Source of the DNA: JAJDNS01 sp963578825
GTDB lineage: Bacteria > Acidobacteriota > Vicinamibacteria > Fen-336
DNA: 64,000 nucleotides
Reading direction: 5' to 3'
Assembly: GCA_963578825.1 (NCBI GenBank)
Contig: CAUZDW010000002.1
Location: 112,421 to 176,420 of the forward strand
The notes below the pieces were generated by a model. It had not been told where the DNA came from. It saw nothing but the letters and a program-made list of their open reading frames with translations, and ran no database searches. This document shows, piece after piece, positions 26,943 through 35,824 of this stretch; positions within the stretch are counted from its first letter, which is position 1, and the number at the start of each line of letters is the position of its first letter. The translations under genes and the position numbers were made by a program.

Positions 26943-28007
26943 ATGGAGCAGACGATTCTCGACCGCCTCACACTCTCCCAGCTGCCCGGTCTCGGCCCGC
27001 GTGGCCGCAGGGCGCTCCTCGCCGGCGGGCGCCTCGGCGAGACACTCGCCCATCCCGACGCCCACAAGGGCCTTCTTCCCGAGGTCGCCAGGGCTCGGCT
27101 GAGAAGTGGAGAAGCGCGTCGATTCGCCGAGGCGGAGCAGACCCGTGCCGAGGCACGGGGAATCAGGCTCATCGGCCTGGGTGAGCCCGAGTACCCGGCG
27201 TGGCTCGGGCAAACGTTCGATCCGCCACCGGCCCTCTACGTCCAGGGTACGCTCGTCCCGGGCGAGGGCAACCGTTCGGTGGCTCTCGTGGGCTCCCGGG
27301 CGGCCACCCCCCAGGGTCTCGCCTTCGCCCGGGTGCTCGCCCGGGATCTCGCCGAGGCCGGCCTGACGGTCGTCTCCGGACTGGCTCGGGGCATCGACGC
27401 CGCGGCCCATCGTGGGGCCTTGGACGCAGGCGGTCGAACTGTCGCCGTGCTCGGCTCCGGGTTGGGGCGAGTGTACCCCCGTGAGAATCAGGAGCTCGCC
27501 CTGAGCATCGTGAGGCGCCAGGGAGCGGTGGTCAGCGAGTTCCCACTCCACGCCGCGCCTGCCAAAGGGAACTTTCCGAGACGCAATCGCGTCATTGCGG
27601 GCTGGGGACGGGGCGTGGTGGTGGTGGAGGCGGGCGAGAAGAGCGGCGCCCCCATCACCGCTCAGGAGGCCCAGGACGAGGGACGCGAAGTGATGGCGGT
27701 GCCCGGCCACCCCACGTGGCCCGGTGCCTCGGGAGCCAACGCGCTCCTCCGGTCCGGGGCGGCGGTCGTCCGCGACGCCGGCGACGTCCTCGAGGAGCTG
27801 CGGCGCGCCCCCTGGCGGGCGGTGGAGAAAGAGAAAGACACGGGAGACGATGTTCTCGCGGCGCTGCGACGGGACGCGCCGTCCAGTGTCGAGCAGATCG
27901 CCGCCCGTTGCGGCCAGGGGCTGCCCAGGCTGCTGGCTCGGCTCGGCGAGCTGGAGCTCGCCCAACGGGTCCGGCGCCTGCCCGGGCCGCTGTTCGTGAG
28001 AAGCTAG
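26943..28007 (+). CDS. dprA: DNA-processing protein DprA
   Basis: 354 residues. The Rossmann-like DprA core is clear: VALVGSRAATPQGLAFARVL, VVSGLARGIDAAAHRGAL, TVAVLGSGLGRVYPREN, NFPRRNRVIAGWGRGVVVVE and SGAPITAQEAQDEGREVMAV. An N-terminal helix-hairpin-helix-like segment (LTLSQLPGLGPRGRRALL) and a C-terminal winged-helix-like domain (VLAALRRDAPSSVEQIAARC) complete the normal architecture. DprA protects incoming single-stranded DNA and loads RecA during transformation. It is followed after 4 nt by topA, a common pairing. Confidence 0.95.
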   Translation: MEQTILDRLTLSQLPGLGPRGRRALLAGGRLGETLAHPDAHKGLLPEVARARLRSGEARRFAEAEQTRAEARGIRLIGLGEPEYPAWLGQTFDPPPALYVQGTLVPGEGNRSVALVGSRAATPQGLAFARVLARDLAEAGLTVVSGLARGIDAAAHRGALDAGGRTVAVLGSGLGRVYPRENQELALSIVRRQGAVVSEFPLHAAPAKGNFPRRNRVIAGWGRGVVVVEAGEKSGAPITAQEAQDEGREVMAVPGHPTWPGASGANALLRSGAAVVRDAGDVLEELRRAPWRAVEKEKDTGDDVLAALRRDAPSSVEQIAARCGQGLPRLLARLGELELAQRVRRLPGPLFVRS

Positions 28008-28011
28008 GACC

Positions 28012-30492
28012 GTGGCGAAGAATCTGGTCATCGTCGAATCGCCCGCGAAGGCGAAGACCATCAACAAATACCTGGGTCGGGGCTTTACGGTCAAAGCCTC
28101 CATGGGACACGTGCGCGACCTGCCCAAGAAGAAGCTGGGCGTGGACGTCGAGCGCGGGTTCGCCGTGGATTACGAGCCGCTGCCGGCCCGCAAGAAGGTG
28201 CTCGACGAGCTCAAGAAGGCCGCGAAGGCGGCCGATGCGATCTACCTGGCCGCGGACCCCGACCGGGAGGGCGAGGCCATCTGCTGGCACCTGGCCGAGG
28301 AGCTGGGCGGTCGCACCAAGAAGTCGAAGGCCAAGTTCCGCCGGGTCGTTTTCAACGAGATCACAAAGGGCGCCATCCTCGCGGCCTTCGAGAACCCGGT
28401 CGCCGTGGACACCAGGAAGGTGGACGCGCAGCAGGCCCGCCGCGTGCTCGATCGGCTGGTGGGCTACAAGGTCAGCCCGATTCTCTGGGAAAAGGTGCGC
28501 CGGGGCCTGAGCGCCGGGCGCGTGCAGTCGGTGGCGCTCAGGCTCATCTGCGACCGCGAGCGGGAGATCAAGGCTTTCGAGCCCGAGGAGTATTGGACCG
28601 TCCAGGCGCACCTCGACGCGGGACAGCCGCCGGTCTTCGGCGCCAACCTCCTGAGGCGGGACAAGAAGCGGATCGAGATCGGCAACCAGGAAGAGGCCGA
28701 CACCGTCCGGAAGGACCTCGAGGCGGCGGCTTTCCGCATCGACAAGATCCAGGCCCGGGAGCGCAAGCGCCGGCCGGTGCCCCCCTTCATCACCTCCAAG
28801 CTCCAGCAGGATGCCTTCCGCAAGCTGCGCTTCCCCGTACGCAAGACCATGCAGGTCGCCCAGAAGCTCTACGAAGGGATGGAGCTCGGTGGCGAGGGCA
28901 GCTCCGGCCTCATCACCTACATGCGCACCGACTCCACTCGGGTGTCCCCGGATGCGCTCGCCGCAGCCCGTGAGCACATCACCGGTACCTACGGGGCCGA
29001 GTACGTCCCGGAGAAACCCAACGTCTACCGTTCCAAGAAGGGTGCCCAGGACGCCCACGAGGCCATCCGGCCCACCGACATGTCCCGAGCCCCGCAGTCG
29101 ATCAAGCGTTTCCTGACCAAGGACCAGCTGGCGCTCTACACACTCATCTGGAACCGCTTCGTGGCTTCACAGATGCTGCCCGCGGTCTACGACGAGACGG
29201 TGGTGGACGTTGGCGCGACTCCACCCGAGCGCTGGCCCCTGTATGTGCTGCGCGCCAAGGGTTCCATCCTCAGGTTCAAGGGCTTCCTCGCGGTCTACGA
29301 GGAGACTCGCGAAGAGAAGGTCGAGACGAAGAAGCCCGTGGAGGAATCGGGTCTTCAATCGGACGACACCGAGCCCGAGAAGGGCGACCAGCTCCCCAGC
29401 CTCGAGGAGGGCCAGTCCGTCTCCCTCAAGAAGCTCGACACCGACCAGCACTTCACCCAGCCCCCACCCCGCTTCAGCGAGGCGAGCCTGGTGAAGGAGC
29501 TGGAGGAGAACGGCATCGGTCGCCCCTCCACGTACGCGAGCATCATCGCCACCATTGCCACCCGCGAGTACATCGAGAAGCGCGAGGCGCGGTTGTGGCC
29601 CACGGAGCTGGGCTTCGTGGTCATCGACCTCCTCATCGACCATTTCGCCGACATCATGAACGTCGAGTACACCGCGGCCATGGAGCAGGAGCTGGATGAG
29701 ATCGAGGAGGGCCGGGACAGCTTCCTGAACACGCTCCACAAGTTCTGGAAGAAGTTCGAGAAGGACCTGGAGAAGGCCCAGGCGGAGATGAAGGACATCA
29801 AGCGCCTGGAGGAGAAGACGGACGAGGCCTGCGACAAGTGCGGCTCCCAGATGGTCATCAAGTGGGGTCGCTACGGGAAGTTCCTGGCCTGCTCGGGCTA
29901 TCCCGACTGCAAGAACACCCGTCAGCTCGCCGGCGGCGAAGGCACGGACACGCCCGAGGTGCACGAGGACGTCGCCGGTGCCACCTGTCCGAAGGACAAC
30001 GAGCCGATGATCCTCAAGAAGGGTCGCTACGGACCCTTCCTGGCGTGCTCGAAATACCCCGATTGCAAGGAGACGCGCCGTCTCGTGCGCGGGGAGGGCG
30101 GCAAGCTCCAGATCGAGCAGCTCAAGCCCATCGACGAGAAGTGCCCCGAGTGCAAGAACGATCTCATGTGGCGCCGGGGGCGCTTCGGTCCCTTCGTCGC
30201 GTGCAGCAACTATCCCGACTGCAAGTACATCAAGAAGAGGGAAGCCAAGAAGATCGGCCTCACGTGCCCTGAGTGCCACGAGGCCGAGGTCGTCGAGCGG
30301 AAGGGCAGGTGGGGCCGCTCCTTCTACGGCTGCACCCGCTATCCGGACTGCAAGTTCACGGCCTACCACCGACCCATCGCCGAGACCTGCCCCGACTGCG
30401 GCCGGCCCTACCTCCTCCAGAAGGAGACGAAGAAGGAGGGCAAGGTGGTCTTCTGCGCCAACGAGGAGTGCCACTATAAGCGCGCGGCCTGA
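28012..30492 (+). CDS. topA: DNA topoisomerase I with five zinc ribbons
   Basis: 826-residue type IA topoisomerase relaxing negative supercoils; GTG start giving MAKNLVIVESPAKAKTINKYLG (TOPRIM). The active-site tyrosine is in SSGLITYMRTDSTRVS. GVGRVQS-type motif appears as RRGLSAGRVQSVALRLI. The C-terminus has five C4 modules (CDKCG, CPKDN with downstream cysteines, CPECK, CPECH, CPDCG), several with the FLACSGYPDCK pattern. The second module has Cys-Pro-Lys-Asp in place of the first CxxC, so it retains fewer cysteines. It opposes gyrase, encoded in the same window. Confidence 0.97.
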   Translation: MAKNLVIVESPAKAKTINKYLGRGFTVKASMGHVRDLPKKKLGVDVERGFAVDYEPLPARKKVLDELKKAAKAADAIYLAADPDREGEAICWHLAEELGGRTKKSKAKFRRVVFNEITKGAILAAFENPVAVDTRKVDAQQARRVLDRLVGYKVSPILWEKVRRGLSAGRVQSVALRLICDREREIKAFEPEEYWTVQAHLDAGQPPVFGANLLRRDKKRIEIGNQEEADTVRKDLEAAAFRIDKIQARERKRRPVPPFITSKLQQDAFRKLRFPVRKTMQVAQKLYEGMELGGEGSSGLITYMRTDSTRVSPDALAAAREHITGTYGAEYVPEKPNVYRSKKGAQDAHEAIRPTDMSRAPQSIKRFLTKDQLALYTLIWNRFVASQMLPAVYDETVVDVGATPPERWPLYVLRAKGSILRFKGFLAVYEETREEKVETKKPVEESGLQSDDTEPEKGDQLPSLEEGQSVSLKKLDTDQHFTQPPPRFSEASLVKELEENGIGRPSTYASIIATIATREYIEKREARLWPTELGFVVIDLLIDHFADIMNVEYTAAMEQELDEIEEGRDSFLNTLHKFWKKFEKDLEKAQAEMKDIKRLEEKTDEACDKCGSQMVIKWGRYGKFLACSGYPDCKNTRQLAGGEGTDTPEVHEDVAGATCPKDNEPMILKKGRYGPFLACSKYPDCKETRRLVRGEGGKLQIEQLKPIDEKCPECKNDLMWRRGRFGPFVACSNYPDCKYIKKREAKKIGLTCPECHEAEVVERKGRWGRSFYGCTRYPDCKFTAYHRPIAETCPDCGRPYLLQKETKKEGKVVFCANEECHYKRAA

Positions 30493-30515
30493 CAGGGCCG
30501 GACCCCACGGTTCGC

Positions 30516-30521
30516 TATACT
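30516..30521 (+). promoter_or_regulatory. -10 element immediately before trmFO
   Basis: TATACT ends 7 nt before the trmFO ATG, so a transcript started here would be nearly leaderless. No good -35 is seen at standard spacing. Confidence 0.3.
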
Positions 30522-30528
30522 GGCCTCG

Positions 30529-31890
30529 ATGACACCCCGGGTGACGATTGTCGGCGGAGGCCTCGCCGGCTGTGAGGCCGCGTGGCAGCTCGCGCGGCGC
30601 GGGGTGGCCGTGGATCTCCACGAGATGCGGCCGGTGCGACAGACCCCGGTCCACCAGTCAGGGGACCTGGCGGAGCTGGTGTGCTCCAACAGCCTGCGTG
30701 GCAACGCTCTCGATCAGGCCGCGGGCCTTCTGAAAGAGGAGATGCGGAGGCTGGACTCGCTCATCCTGCGCGTGGCCGCGGAGGTCAGGGTTCCCGCGGG
30801 CTCGGCCCTTGCCGTCGACCGGGGCCTGTTCGCACGCCGGATCACCGAAGAGGTGGAGTCCCGAGGCGAGATCCGCATCCACCGTCAGGAGGTGTCCCGG
30901 ATCCCCGAGGACCCGGTCACCATTGTCGCCACGGGTCCGCTCACCTCCGACAGCCTGGCCGAGGACGTGGCCGCCTTCGTTGGCCAGAGTCACCTTTACT
31001 TCTTCGACGCCGTGAGCCCGGTCATCGAAGCGGACAGCATCGACCTGGAGACCGCTTTTCGAGCCTCCCGCTACGGCAAGGGCGGCGACGATTATCTCAA
31101 CTGCCCCATGAGCGACCGGGAGTACGACCGGTTCCACGATGCCCTGGTAGCCGCGGAGTGCACGAGCGGTCACGCCTTCGAGAAGGGGCGGTTCTTCGAG
31201 GGTTGCCTGCCCGTCGAGGTCATCGCAGCCCGGGGCCGGGACACCCTCCGCTTCGGACCGATGAAGCCGGTGGGCCTCACCGACCCCCGCACCGGGCAAC
31301 GCCCCCACGCTGTGGTGCAGCTCAGGCAGGACAACCTGGCCGCGAGCCACTACTCGATCGTCGGCTTCCAGACCCACCTCAAGTGGGGTGAGCAGAAGCG
31401 GGTCTTCCAGATGATCCCCGGGCTCGAAGAGGCCGCGTTCGTGCGCTTCGGGATGATCCACCGCAACACGTACGTCAACGCCCCCCTGGTCCTCGAACCG
31501 ACGTTCGAGACTCGCCGGCGCAGCGGGCTCTTCTTTGCCGGACAGATGTCCGGTGTCGAGGGCTACGTGGAGTCCGCGGCCTCGGGGCTCCTCGCCGGCA
31601 TCGGCGCATTCCTCAGGGTGAAGGGACGCGCTCCTCTCGCCTTCCCGGAGGACACGGCTCTTGGGGCGCTGGGCCGCTACATCGCCCGAAGCCCTGCCGA
31701 CAACTACCAGCCCACGAACATCGCCTTCGGGCTTCTTCCCGAGCTCCCCAGGCGGATCCGCGACAGGTCGCGGCGACGCCTGGCAGTGGCACATCGAGCC
31801 CTCGAGAGCCTCGAACGCTTTCGCTCGCAGATCGGGTCGGACGCGGCCCCGGGACCCGGCGCGGAGGCCACGGCCTCCACCGGCCCATAG
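30529..31890 (+). CDS. trmFO: methylenetetrahydrofolate-tRNA uracil-54 methyltransferase
   Basis: 453-residue FAD/folate-dependent enzyme making m5U54 (ribothymidine) in tRNA. The FAD motif is VTIVGGGLAGCEAAWQLARRG; LAELVCSNSLRGNALDQAAG, YLNCPMSDREYDRFHDALV and MKPVGLTDPRTGQRPHAVVQ are TrmFO signatures, and FAGQMSGVEGYVESAASGLL closes the FAD site. Length is normal with a short variable tail. It precedes xerC by 14 nt; the topA-trmFO-xerC-hslVU order is known from several phyla. Confidence 0.96.
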   Translation: MTPRVTIVGGGLAGCEAAWQLARRGVAVDLHEMRPVRQTPVHQSGDLAELVCSNSLRGNALDQAAGLLKEEMRRLDSLILRVAAEVRVPAGSALAVDRGLFARRITEEVESRGEIRIHRQEVSRIPEDPVTIVATGPLTSDSLAEDVAAFVGQSHLYFFDAVSPVIEADSIDLETAFRASRYGKGGDDYLNCPMSDREYDRFHDALVAAECTSGHAFEKGRFFEGCLPVEVIAARGRDTLRFGPMKPVGLTDPRTGQRPHAVVQLRQDNLAASHYSIVGFQTHLKWGEQKRVFQMIPGLEEAAFVRFGMIHRNTYVNAPLVLEPTFETRRRSGLFFAGQMSGVEGYVESAASGLLAGIGAFLRVKGRAPLAFPEDTALGALGRYIARSPADNYQPTNIAFGLLPELPRRIRDRSRRRLAVAHRALESLERFRSQIGSDAAPGPGAEATASTGP

Positions 31891-31904
31891 CGGAGACGAG
31901 CGCC

Positions 31905-32786
31905 ATGCGCGCCGCCACACAGGCCTTCCTCCGTCACCTCGAGCGCGAGCGAAACGCCTCACCCCACACGATCCGCGCATACGGCGACGACCTGAACCAG
32001 CTCTCGGACTATCTCGACGGCGTGCTCGGACGAGCGGCGCGGCCTGAGGATGCGGACCACGTTCTCATCCGAGGCTTCCTCGCGGAGCTGCACCGCCGCG
32101 GCCTCAAGAAGACGTCCTCGGCCCGAAAGCTGGCGGGCGTCAGGACCTTCTTTCGATTCCTGTGTCGCGAGGGTGTCCTCGACAAGAACCCCGCCCGGGC
32201 GCTCCAGTCCCCGCGCCTCGAGAAGAGGATTCCGACGCCTCTCGACGAGGTCCAGGTCGACGGGCTTCTCGACGTGCCCGGCGACGACGCGTCAGCGGTT
32301 CGCGCCCGAGCGCTTCTCGAGCTCCTCTACGCCACCGGGATCCGCTCGGCCGAGCTCGTGGGCCTCGACGTGGGGGAGGTCGACCTGGAGGCTCGCATGG
32401 TCCGGGTCCTGGGCAAGGGGAGCAAGGAACGCATCGTGCCCTTTGGCACCCGCGCACGAACGGCGCTCCGGGCCTGGCTCGCCGCCCGGGCGGGGCTGCG
32501 GCCGAAGACGGACGCCGTCTTCATCAATCTCCGGGGAGGGCGCCTGTCTGACCGCAGCGTTCGTGCGCTGGTCGGCCGGCGAGTCCGCGCGGTCTCCCTC
32601 ACGCGTCGCTGCAGTCCCCACACCCTGCGCCACAGCTTTGCCACGCACCTGCTCGCCCGGGGGGCGGACCTGCGGGCGATCCAGGAGCTCCTCGGTCATG
32701 CGAGCCTCTCGACGACCCAGCGCTACACCCACGTCGACACCCGCCAGCTGCTTGAGGTCTACAAGAAGACCCATCCGCGGGCGTGA
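31905..32786 (+). CDS. xerC: tyrosine recombinase XerC/XerD family
   Basis: 293 residues. An N-terminal core-binding domain (FLRHLERERNASPHTIRAYG) is followed by the catalytic domain with the six residues visible: Arg in LLYATGIRSAELVGL, Lys in GKGSKERIVP, His and Arg in SPHTLRHSFATHLLARG, His in LGHASLSTTQ and the nucleophilic Tyr in RYTHVD. It resolves chromosome dimers at dif together with a partner. XerC rather than XerD is assigned from context (next to trmFO and upstream of hslV), not from sequence. No phage genes are near, so it is not an integrase. Confidence 0.92.
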   Translation: MRAATQAFLRHLERERNASPHTIRAYGDDLNQLSDYLDGVLGRAARPEDADHVLIRGFLAELHRRGLKKTSSARKLAGVRTFFRFLCREGVLDKNPARALQSPRLEKRIPTPLDEVQVDGLLDVPGDDASAVRARALLELLYATGIRSAELVGLDVGEVDLEARMVRVLGKGSKERIVPFGTRARTALRAWLAARAGLRPKTDAVFINLRGGRLSDRSVRALVGRRVRAVSLTRRCSPHTLRHSFATHLLARGADLRAIQELLGHASLSTTQRYTHVDTRQLLEVYKKTHPRA

Positions 32787-32838
32787 GGGTCGGGGGAGAC
32801 GGCCGCCTCCAGCAGGCTGGGACCACCCGAGATGGCCC

Positions 32839-32877
32839 GCAGGCCCACATGCCCTCGAAAAGGCCATGTGCGCCTGC
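32839..32877 (+). repeat. hairpin after xerC
   Basis: GCAGGCCCACATG (32839-32851) pairs with CATGTGCGCCTGC (32865-32877), a 13-bp stem with one mismatch and a 13-nt loop. There is no T-run. It could stop or stabilise the topA-trmFO-xerC transcript, or regulate the sigma-factor gene 69 nt downstream. Confidence 0.5.
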
Positions 32878-32945
32878 CTGACTCAGCCGCATCTGCGTTC
32901 TGGTGTCTCTTCTTCTTGCCGAGAAAGTCGGGGTGGGGTGAGGCC

Positions 32946-33572
32946 ATGGGAGGCTTGGTTTCGTCAGAATGGGTAGGCGGAATGGGGCGGAGTGACGAGG
33001 AGCTCGTCCGGGCGTGCCAGGCGGGGGAGTCGTCTGCCTTCGACATCCTGGTGGCGCGGTGGGAGGACAAGATCCGGGGGGCGGCGTACCGGCTGCTGGG
33101 TTCCCAGGAGGAGGCCCGGGACGCCGCGCAGGAGGCGTTTCTCAAGGTCTATCGAGGGCTTCCGGGCTTCAAGCAGGAGGCGCGGTTCTCGTCGTGGCTC
33201 TACCAGATCGCCCTCAACCTGTGTCGAGACCGACTCCGACGTCGGAAGGGACGGACGATGGTGAGCCTCGAGGCACTCGAGGAGGTCGGGCCCGTGACTG
33301 CAGGTCGCGAGCCCGACCTCCTCGATCTTGTTTTGCAACTCGATCTGCGCCGGGCGGTTCGCAGGGCCATTGGAGAGCTGTCCGAGGAGCAGCGAGAAGT
33401 CGTGATCCTCAAGGAATACCAGGGTCTGACGTTTCTCGAGATCGCCCAGGCCCTCGATCTGCCGGTCTCGACGGTGAAGACGCGGCTGTACCGGGGCCTA
33501 GGCCAGCTGCGGTTCCGTCTCGAAGACGAGGGCATCAAGAGCGCGGCGGCTCTGCCCGCGCCTGCGTTGTGA
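32946..33572 (+). CDS. ECF-family RNA polymerase sigma factor
   Basis: 208 residues from ATG 32946 (a second ATG at 32982, MGRSDEELVRAC, is equally plausible and is the start of homology). Region 2: YRLLGSQEEARDAAQEAFLKVYRGLPGF, with FSSWLYQIALNLCRDRLRRR. Region 4: LSEEQREVVILKEYQGLTFL and LDLPVSTVKTRLYRGLGQLR. It has the RpoE/SigW-like architecture. Upstream is a 159-bp gap with a hairpin. An anti-sigma gene follows 37 nt later, the classical ECF arrangement; release of the sigma would follow an envelope or redox signal. Confidence 0.93.
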   Translation: MGGLVSSEWVGGMGRSDEELVRACQAGESSAFDILVARWEDKIRGAAYRLLGSQEEARDAAQEAFLKVYRGLPGFKQEARFSSWLYQIALNLCRDRLRRRKGRTMVSLEALEEVGPVTAGREPDLLDLVLQLDLRRAVRRAIGELSEEQREVVILKEYQGLTFLEIAQALDLPVSTVKTRLYRGLGQLRFRLEDEGIKSAAALPAPAL

Positions 33573-33609
33573 GGACGAGGGCGAGGGAGAGGGAAGAACA
33601 GGTGTGACC

Positions 33610-34281
33610 ATGCAGTGCAGTCGAATCCAGGACGAAGAGCTCGCGGGACAGAAGCTGGAGGTCCTGTACGGTGAGGCGGACGCCGAAGTGCGCGCGAGCG
33701 TCGCGAGCCACCTTGGTGACTGCGGCGCGTGCCAGGAGGAGATGGCATCCTTCGCTCGCCTGCGCCAGGATCTCAAGGCGTGGACGCTCGAAGAGAGCGG
33801 CCCGGCCGTCACCATAGCGACCCGGAGGCCCTTGCCGGCCTGGCTCACCGCAGCGGCGGCGGCGCTCATCCTTATTACGGGCACCGGATTGGGGCTGGCG
33901 CTCGTCGGTCACCTCGGGCTGCGCAGAGACCTCGCCACACAGGAGGCTCGGGCGCGGGCGCGGGACCGGCAGTACAAGGAGGAGATTGCGGCCTTGCGGA
34001 CGGAGCTGGCGGAGCGATCCCGCAGGTTCGACGCCGAGCGCTTCCTCGCTCGTGTCGACGACCGCGTGCGGGAGGGGGTCCAGAGCAGCGAGGAGAGGCA
34101 GAGCAAGCAGACTCAGGCGAGCTTCGCCGCTTGGAGCGGGCGGATCGAGGCCCGGCGCCGGGTCGACCTGGCGCGTGTGGCGGCGGGGCTCAGCTATCTC
34201 GACGGACGGCAGGGTCGCCAGCTCGCCCGCACGAACGAGCTGATGGGCTATGTCCTCGAAGCGACGGCCCAGGAGAGATGA
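33610..34281 (+). CDS. membrane-anchored anti-sigma factor, zinc-finger type
   Basis: 223 residues from ATG 33610 (GTG at 33604 adds two). An N-terminal ZAS-like zinc module, HLGDCGAC (His-x3-Cys-x2-Cys), should clamp the preceding sigma factor. One transmembrane helix follows (LTAAAAALILITGTGLGLAL), then a long periplasmic coiled coil (EARARARDRQYKEEIAALRT, LAERSRRFDAERFLARVDDR). No conserved sensor domain is seen in the periplasmic part. Its stop overlaps the next ATG (ATGA). Confidence 0.88.
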   Translation: MQCSRIQDEELAGQKLEVLYGEADAEVRASVASHLGDCGACQEEMASFARLRQDLKAWTLEESGPAVTIATRRPLPAWLTAAAAALILITGTGLGLALVGHLGLRRDLATQEARARARDRQYKEEIAALRTELAERSRRFDAERFLARVDDRVREGVQSSEERQSKQTQASFAAWSGRIEARRRVDLARVAAGLSYLDGRQGRQLARTNELMGYVLEATAQER

Positions 34282-35171
34282 TCATGAGGCCAGCCGGCTT
34301 GCTGATGGCGGCCTTCCTCGCCGCTTCCCACGTGGTCGCTCAACCGGCCGGGGACACAGGCGCGGCTCCCGGGTCTCGCCTCGCGCCCCCGGGTCGTGAG
34401 GAGCTGGCATCGCTCGAGCTGCATCTCGAGCACGCCGTGGCCGAGGTGAGCGTGCCCCACGCGGGAATCCTGCTCGGGCGGACGAACGCCTCCCGAGGGT
34501 ATCGGTTGCCGGGCTACGGGATCGTGTTCGTCCTCACGCCCAGAGCACTGCCCGGAGGGGAGCGGGCGGTGTTCGTTCTCCGGGGTCGAGGAGCAGACAC
34601 CCCGTCACACGTCGACGTTCATGCTCGTGGAGAAGCGATCGTGGACGTCACGGAAATCGAAGTCGAGGCGTTCGAGCACCAGGTACTGATCCTGCAGCAC
34701 GCGGCGGAGGCCCAGCGTCGGGCTGCCGAGGAGGATCACGAGCGCATCGTGCGGGATGTTCGGATCCGCCTGTCCGGTCCGACGGCCAGGAGAGTCGGGG
34801 ACATCTCCGGGGAAGGATCGCGCCCTGTCCTCGTGGACAAATCGGCGCCCGGGCCGACGTCGCCTCCCTGGAGCTTCTGGTTCGGGAGCGACACCCTGCA
34901 GGAGGAGCGATCCGCGGATCGCGTGGTGCAGGACGTACGGAGCGCATTGATCGAGGCGCTGGAGTCTCGAGGCGCCGGCGTCGCGGGGCTCGAGGCGGAC
35001 GAATTCGTCACTGTGGCCGTCGACTTCGTCCCGGGTGGCCTCTTTGCGTCCCACCGGCGCCCGACCCGGACGCTGATCGTACGCGCGCGGCAGGGGGACC
35101 TCTCGGCGCGGGCCGACGGCAAGATCACCGCGGAGGAGCTGCGCGCGCACGTCGAGGTGATCGAGTACTAG
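34278..35171 (+). CDS. exported protein of an ECF sigma/anti-sigma operon
   Basis: 297 residues, ATG 34278 overlapping the anti-sigma stop; another ATG lies two codons on. Signal peptide: MRPAGLLMAAFLAASHVVAQ. The mature sequence has a beta-rich part (YRLPGYGIVFVLTPRALPGG) and a helical part (VLILQHAAEAQRRAAEEDHE); the end includes FVTVAVDFVPGG. I do not recognise the family. Co-translation with the anti-sigma suggests a periplasmic sensor, modulator or main target of the regulon; that is inference. Confidence 0.75.
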   Translation: MIMRPAGLLMAAFLAASHVVAQPAGDTGAAPGSRLAPPGREELASLELHLEHAVAEVSVPHAGILLGRTNASRGYRLPGYGIVFVLTPRALPGGERAVFVLRGRGADTPSHVDVHARGEAIVDVTEIEVEAFEHQVLILQHAAEAQRRAAEEDHERIVRDVRIRLSGPTARRVGDISGEGSRPVLVDKSAPGPTSPPWSFWFGSDTLQEERSADRVVQDVRSALIEALESRGAGVAGLEADEFVTVAVDFVPGGLFASHRRPTRTLIVRARQGDLSARADGKITAEELRAHVEVIEY

Positions 35172-35240
35172 CTCTTGCGAAAGGGCGTCGAGACACCGTT
35201 TGGGCCCCCGGGGGCCAACCGTTGCCCCGGCCGTGGGCGT

Positions 35241-35246
35241 TATACT
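35241..35246 (+). promoter_or_regulatory. -10 element upstream of hslVU
   Basis: TATACT lies 32 nt before the hslV ATG. The -35 position (ACCGTT at 35218-35223 with 17-nt spacing) is weak. A heat-shock-type sigma32 promoter was looked for and not recognised. Confidence 0.35.
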
Positions 35247-35278
35247 AGCCCTCTGGCCTCCAGCCAGGCGGACGTTTC

Positions 35279-35821
35279 ATGCGCAACGACACCCCCATGC
35301 ACGGAACCACGATCCTCGCCGTCCGGCATCAGGGCTCCTGTGCCCTCGCCGGCGACGGGCAGGTGACCCTGGGGCAGACGATCGTCAAGCACAGGGCAAA
35401 GAAGGTCCAGCGGCTGCACGGCGACAAGGTGCTGGCCGGCTTTGCCGGCTCCACCGCCGACGCCATGGCGCTCATCCATCGCTTCGAGGCACGGCTCGAC
35501 GAGTACCGCGGAAACCTGCAGCGAGCCGCCGTCGAGCTCGCCAAGGAGTGGCGAACGGAGCGGAGCCTGCGTCGGCTCGAGGCGTTCCTCATCGTGGCGG
35601 ACCGGGACGCGACGTTTCTTCTTTCCGGCGCCGGGGACGTGATCGCTCCAGACGACGGGATCGTGGCTGTGGGCAGCGGCGGACCGATGGCACTTGCCGC
35701 CGCTCGAGCACTGGCGCGTCACGGGAACCTCGACGCCGGGGGGATTGCCCGCGAGGCGATGCTCATCGCCGGCGAGATCTGCGTCTACACGAACGATGCC
35801 ATCGAGGTGGAGATCCTCTAG
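35279..35821 (+). CDS. hslV: ATP-dependent protease proteolytic subunit HslV
   Basis: 180 residues. ATG 35279 is preceded by AGGCGGA at good spacing; MHGTTILAVRH at codon 7 is the alternative. HslV is an N-terminal-threonine hydrolase; here the catalytic Thr would be the first Thr of GTTILAVRHQG, so a nine-residue propeptide must be removed. GDGQVTLGQTIVKHRAKKV and LLSGAGDVIAPDDGIVAVGS are diagnostic. It forms the double hexamer that degrades proteins unfolded by HslU, encoded 3 nt downstream. Confidence 0.95.
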   Translation: MRNDTPMHGTTILAVRHQGSCALAGDGQVTLGQTIVKHRAKKVQRLHGDKVLAGFAGSTADAMALIHRFEARLDEYRGNLQRAAVELAKEWRTERSLRRLEAFLIVADRDATFLLSGAGDVIAPDDGIVAVGSGGPMALAAARALARHGNLDAGGIAREAMLIAGEICVYTNDAIEVEIL

Positions 35822-35824
35822 GGC

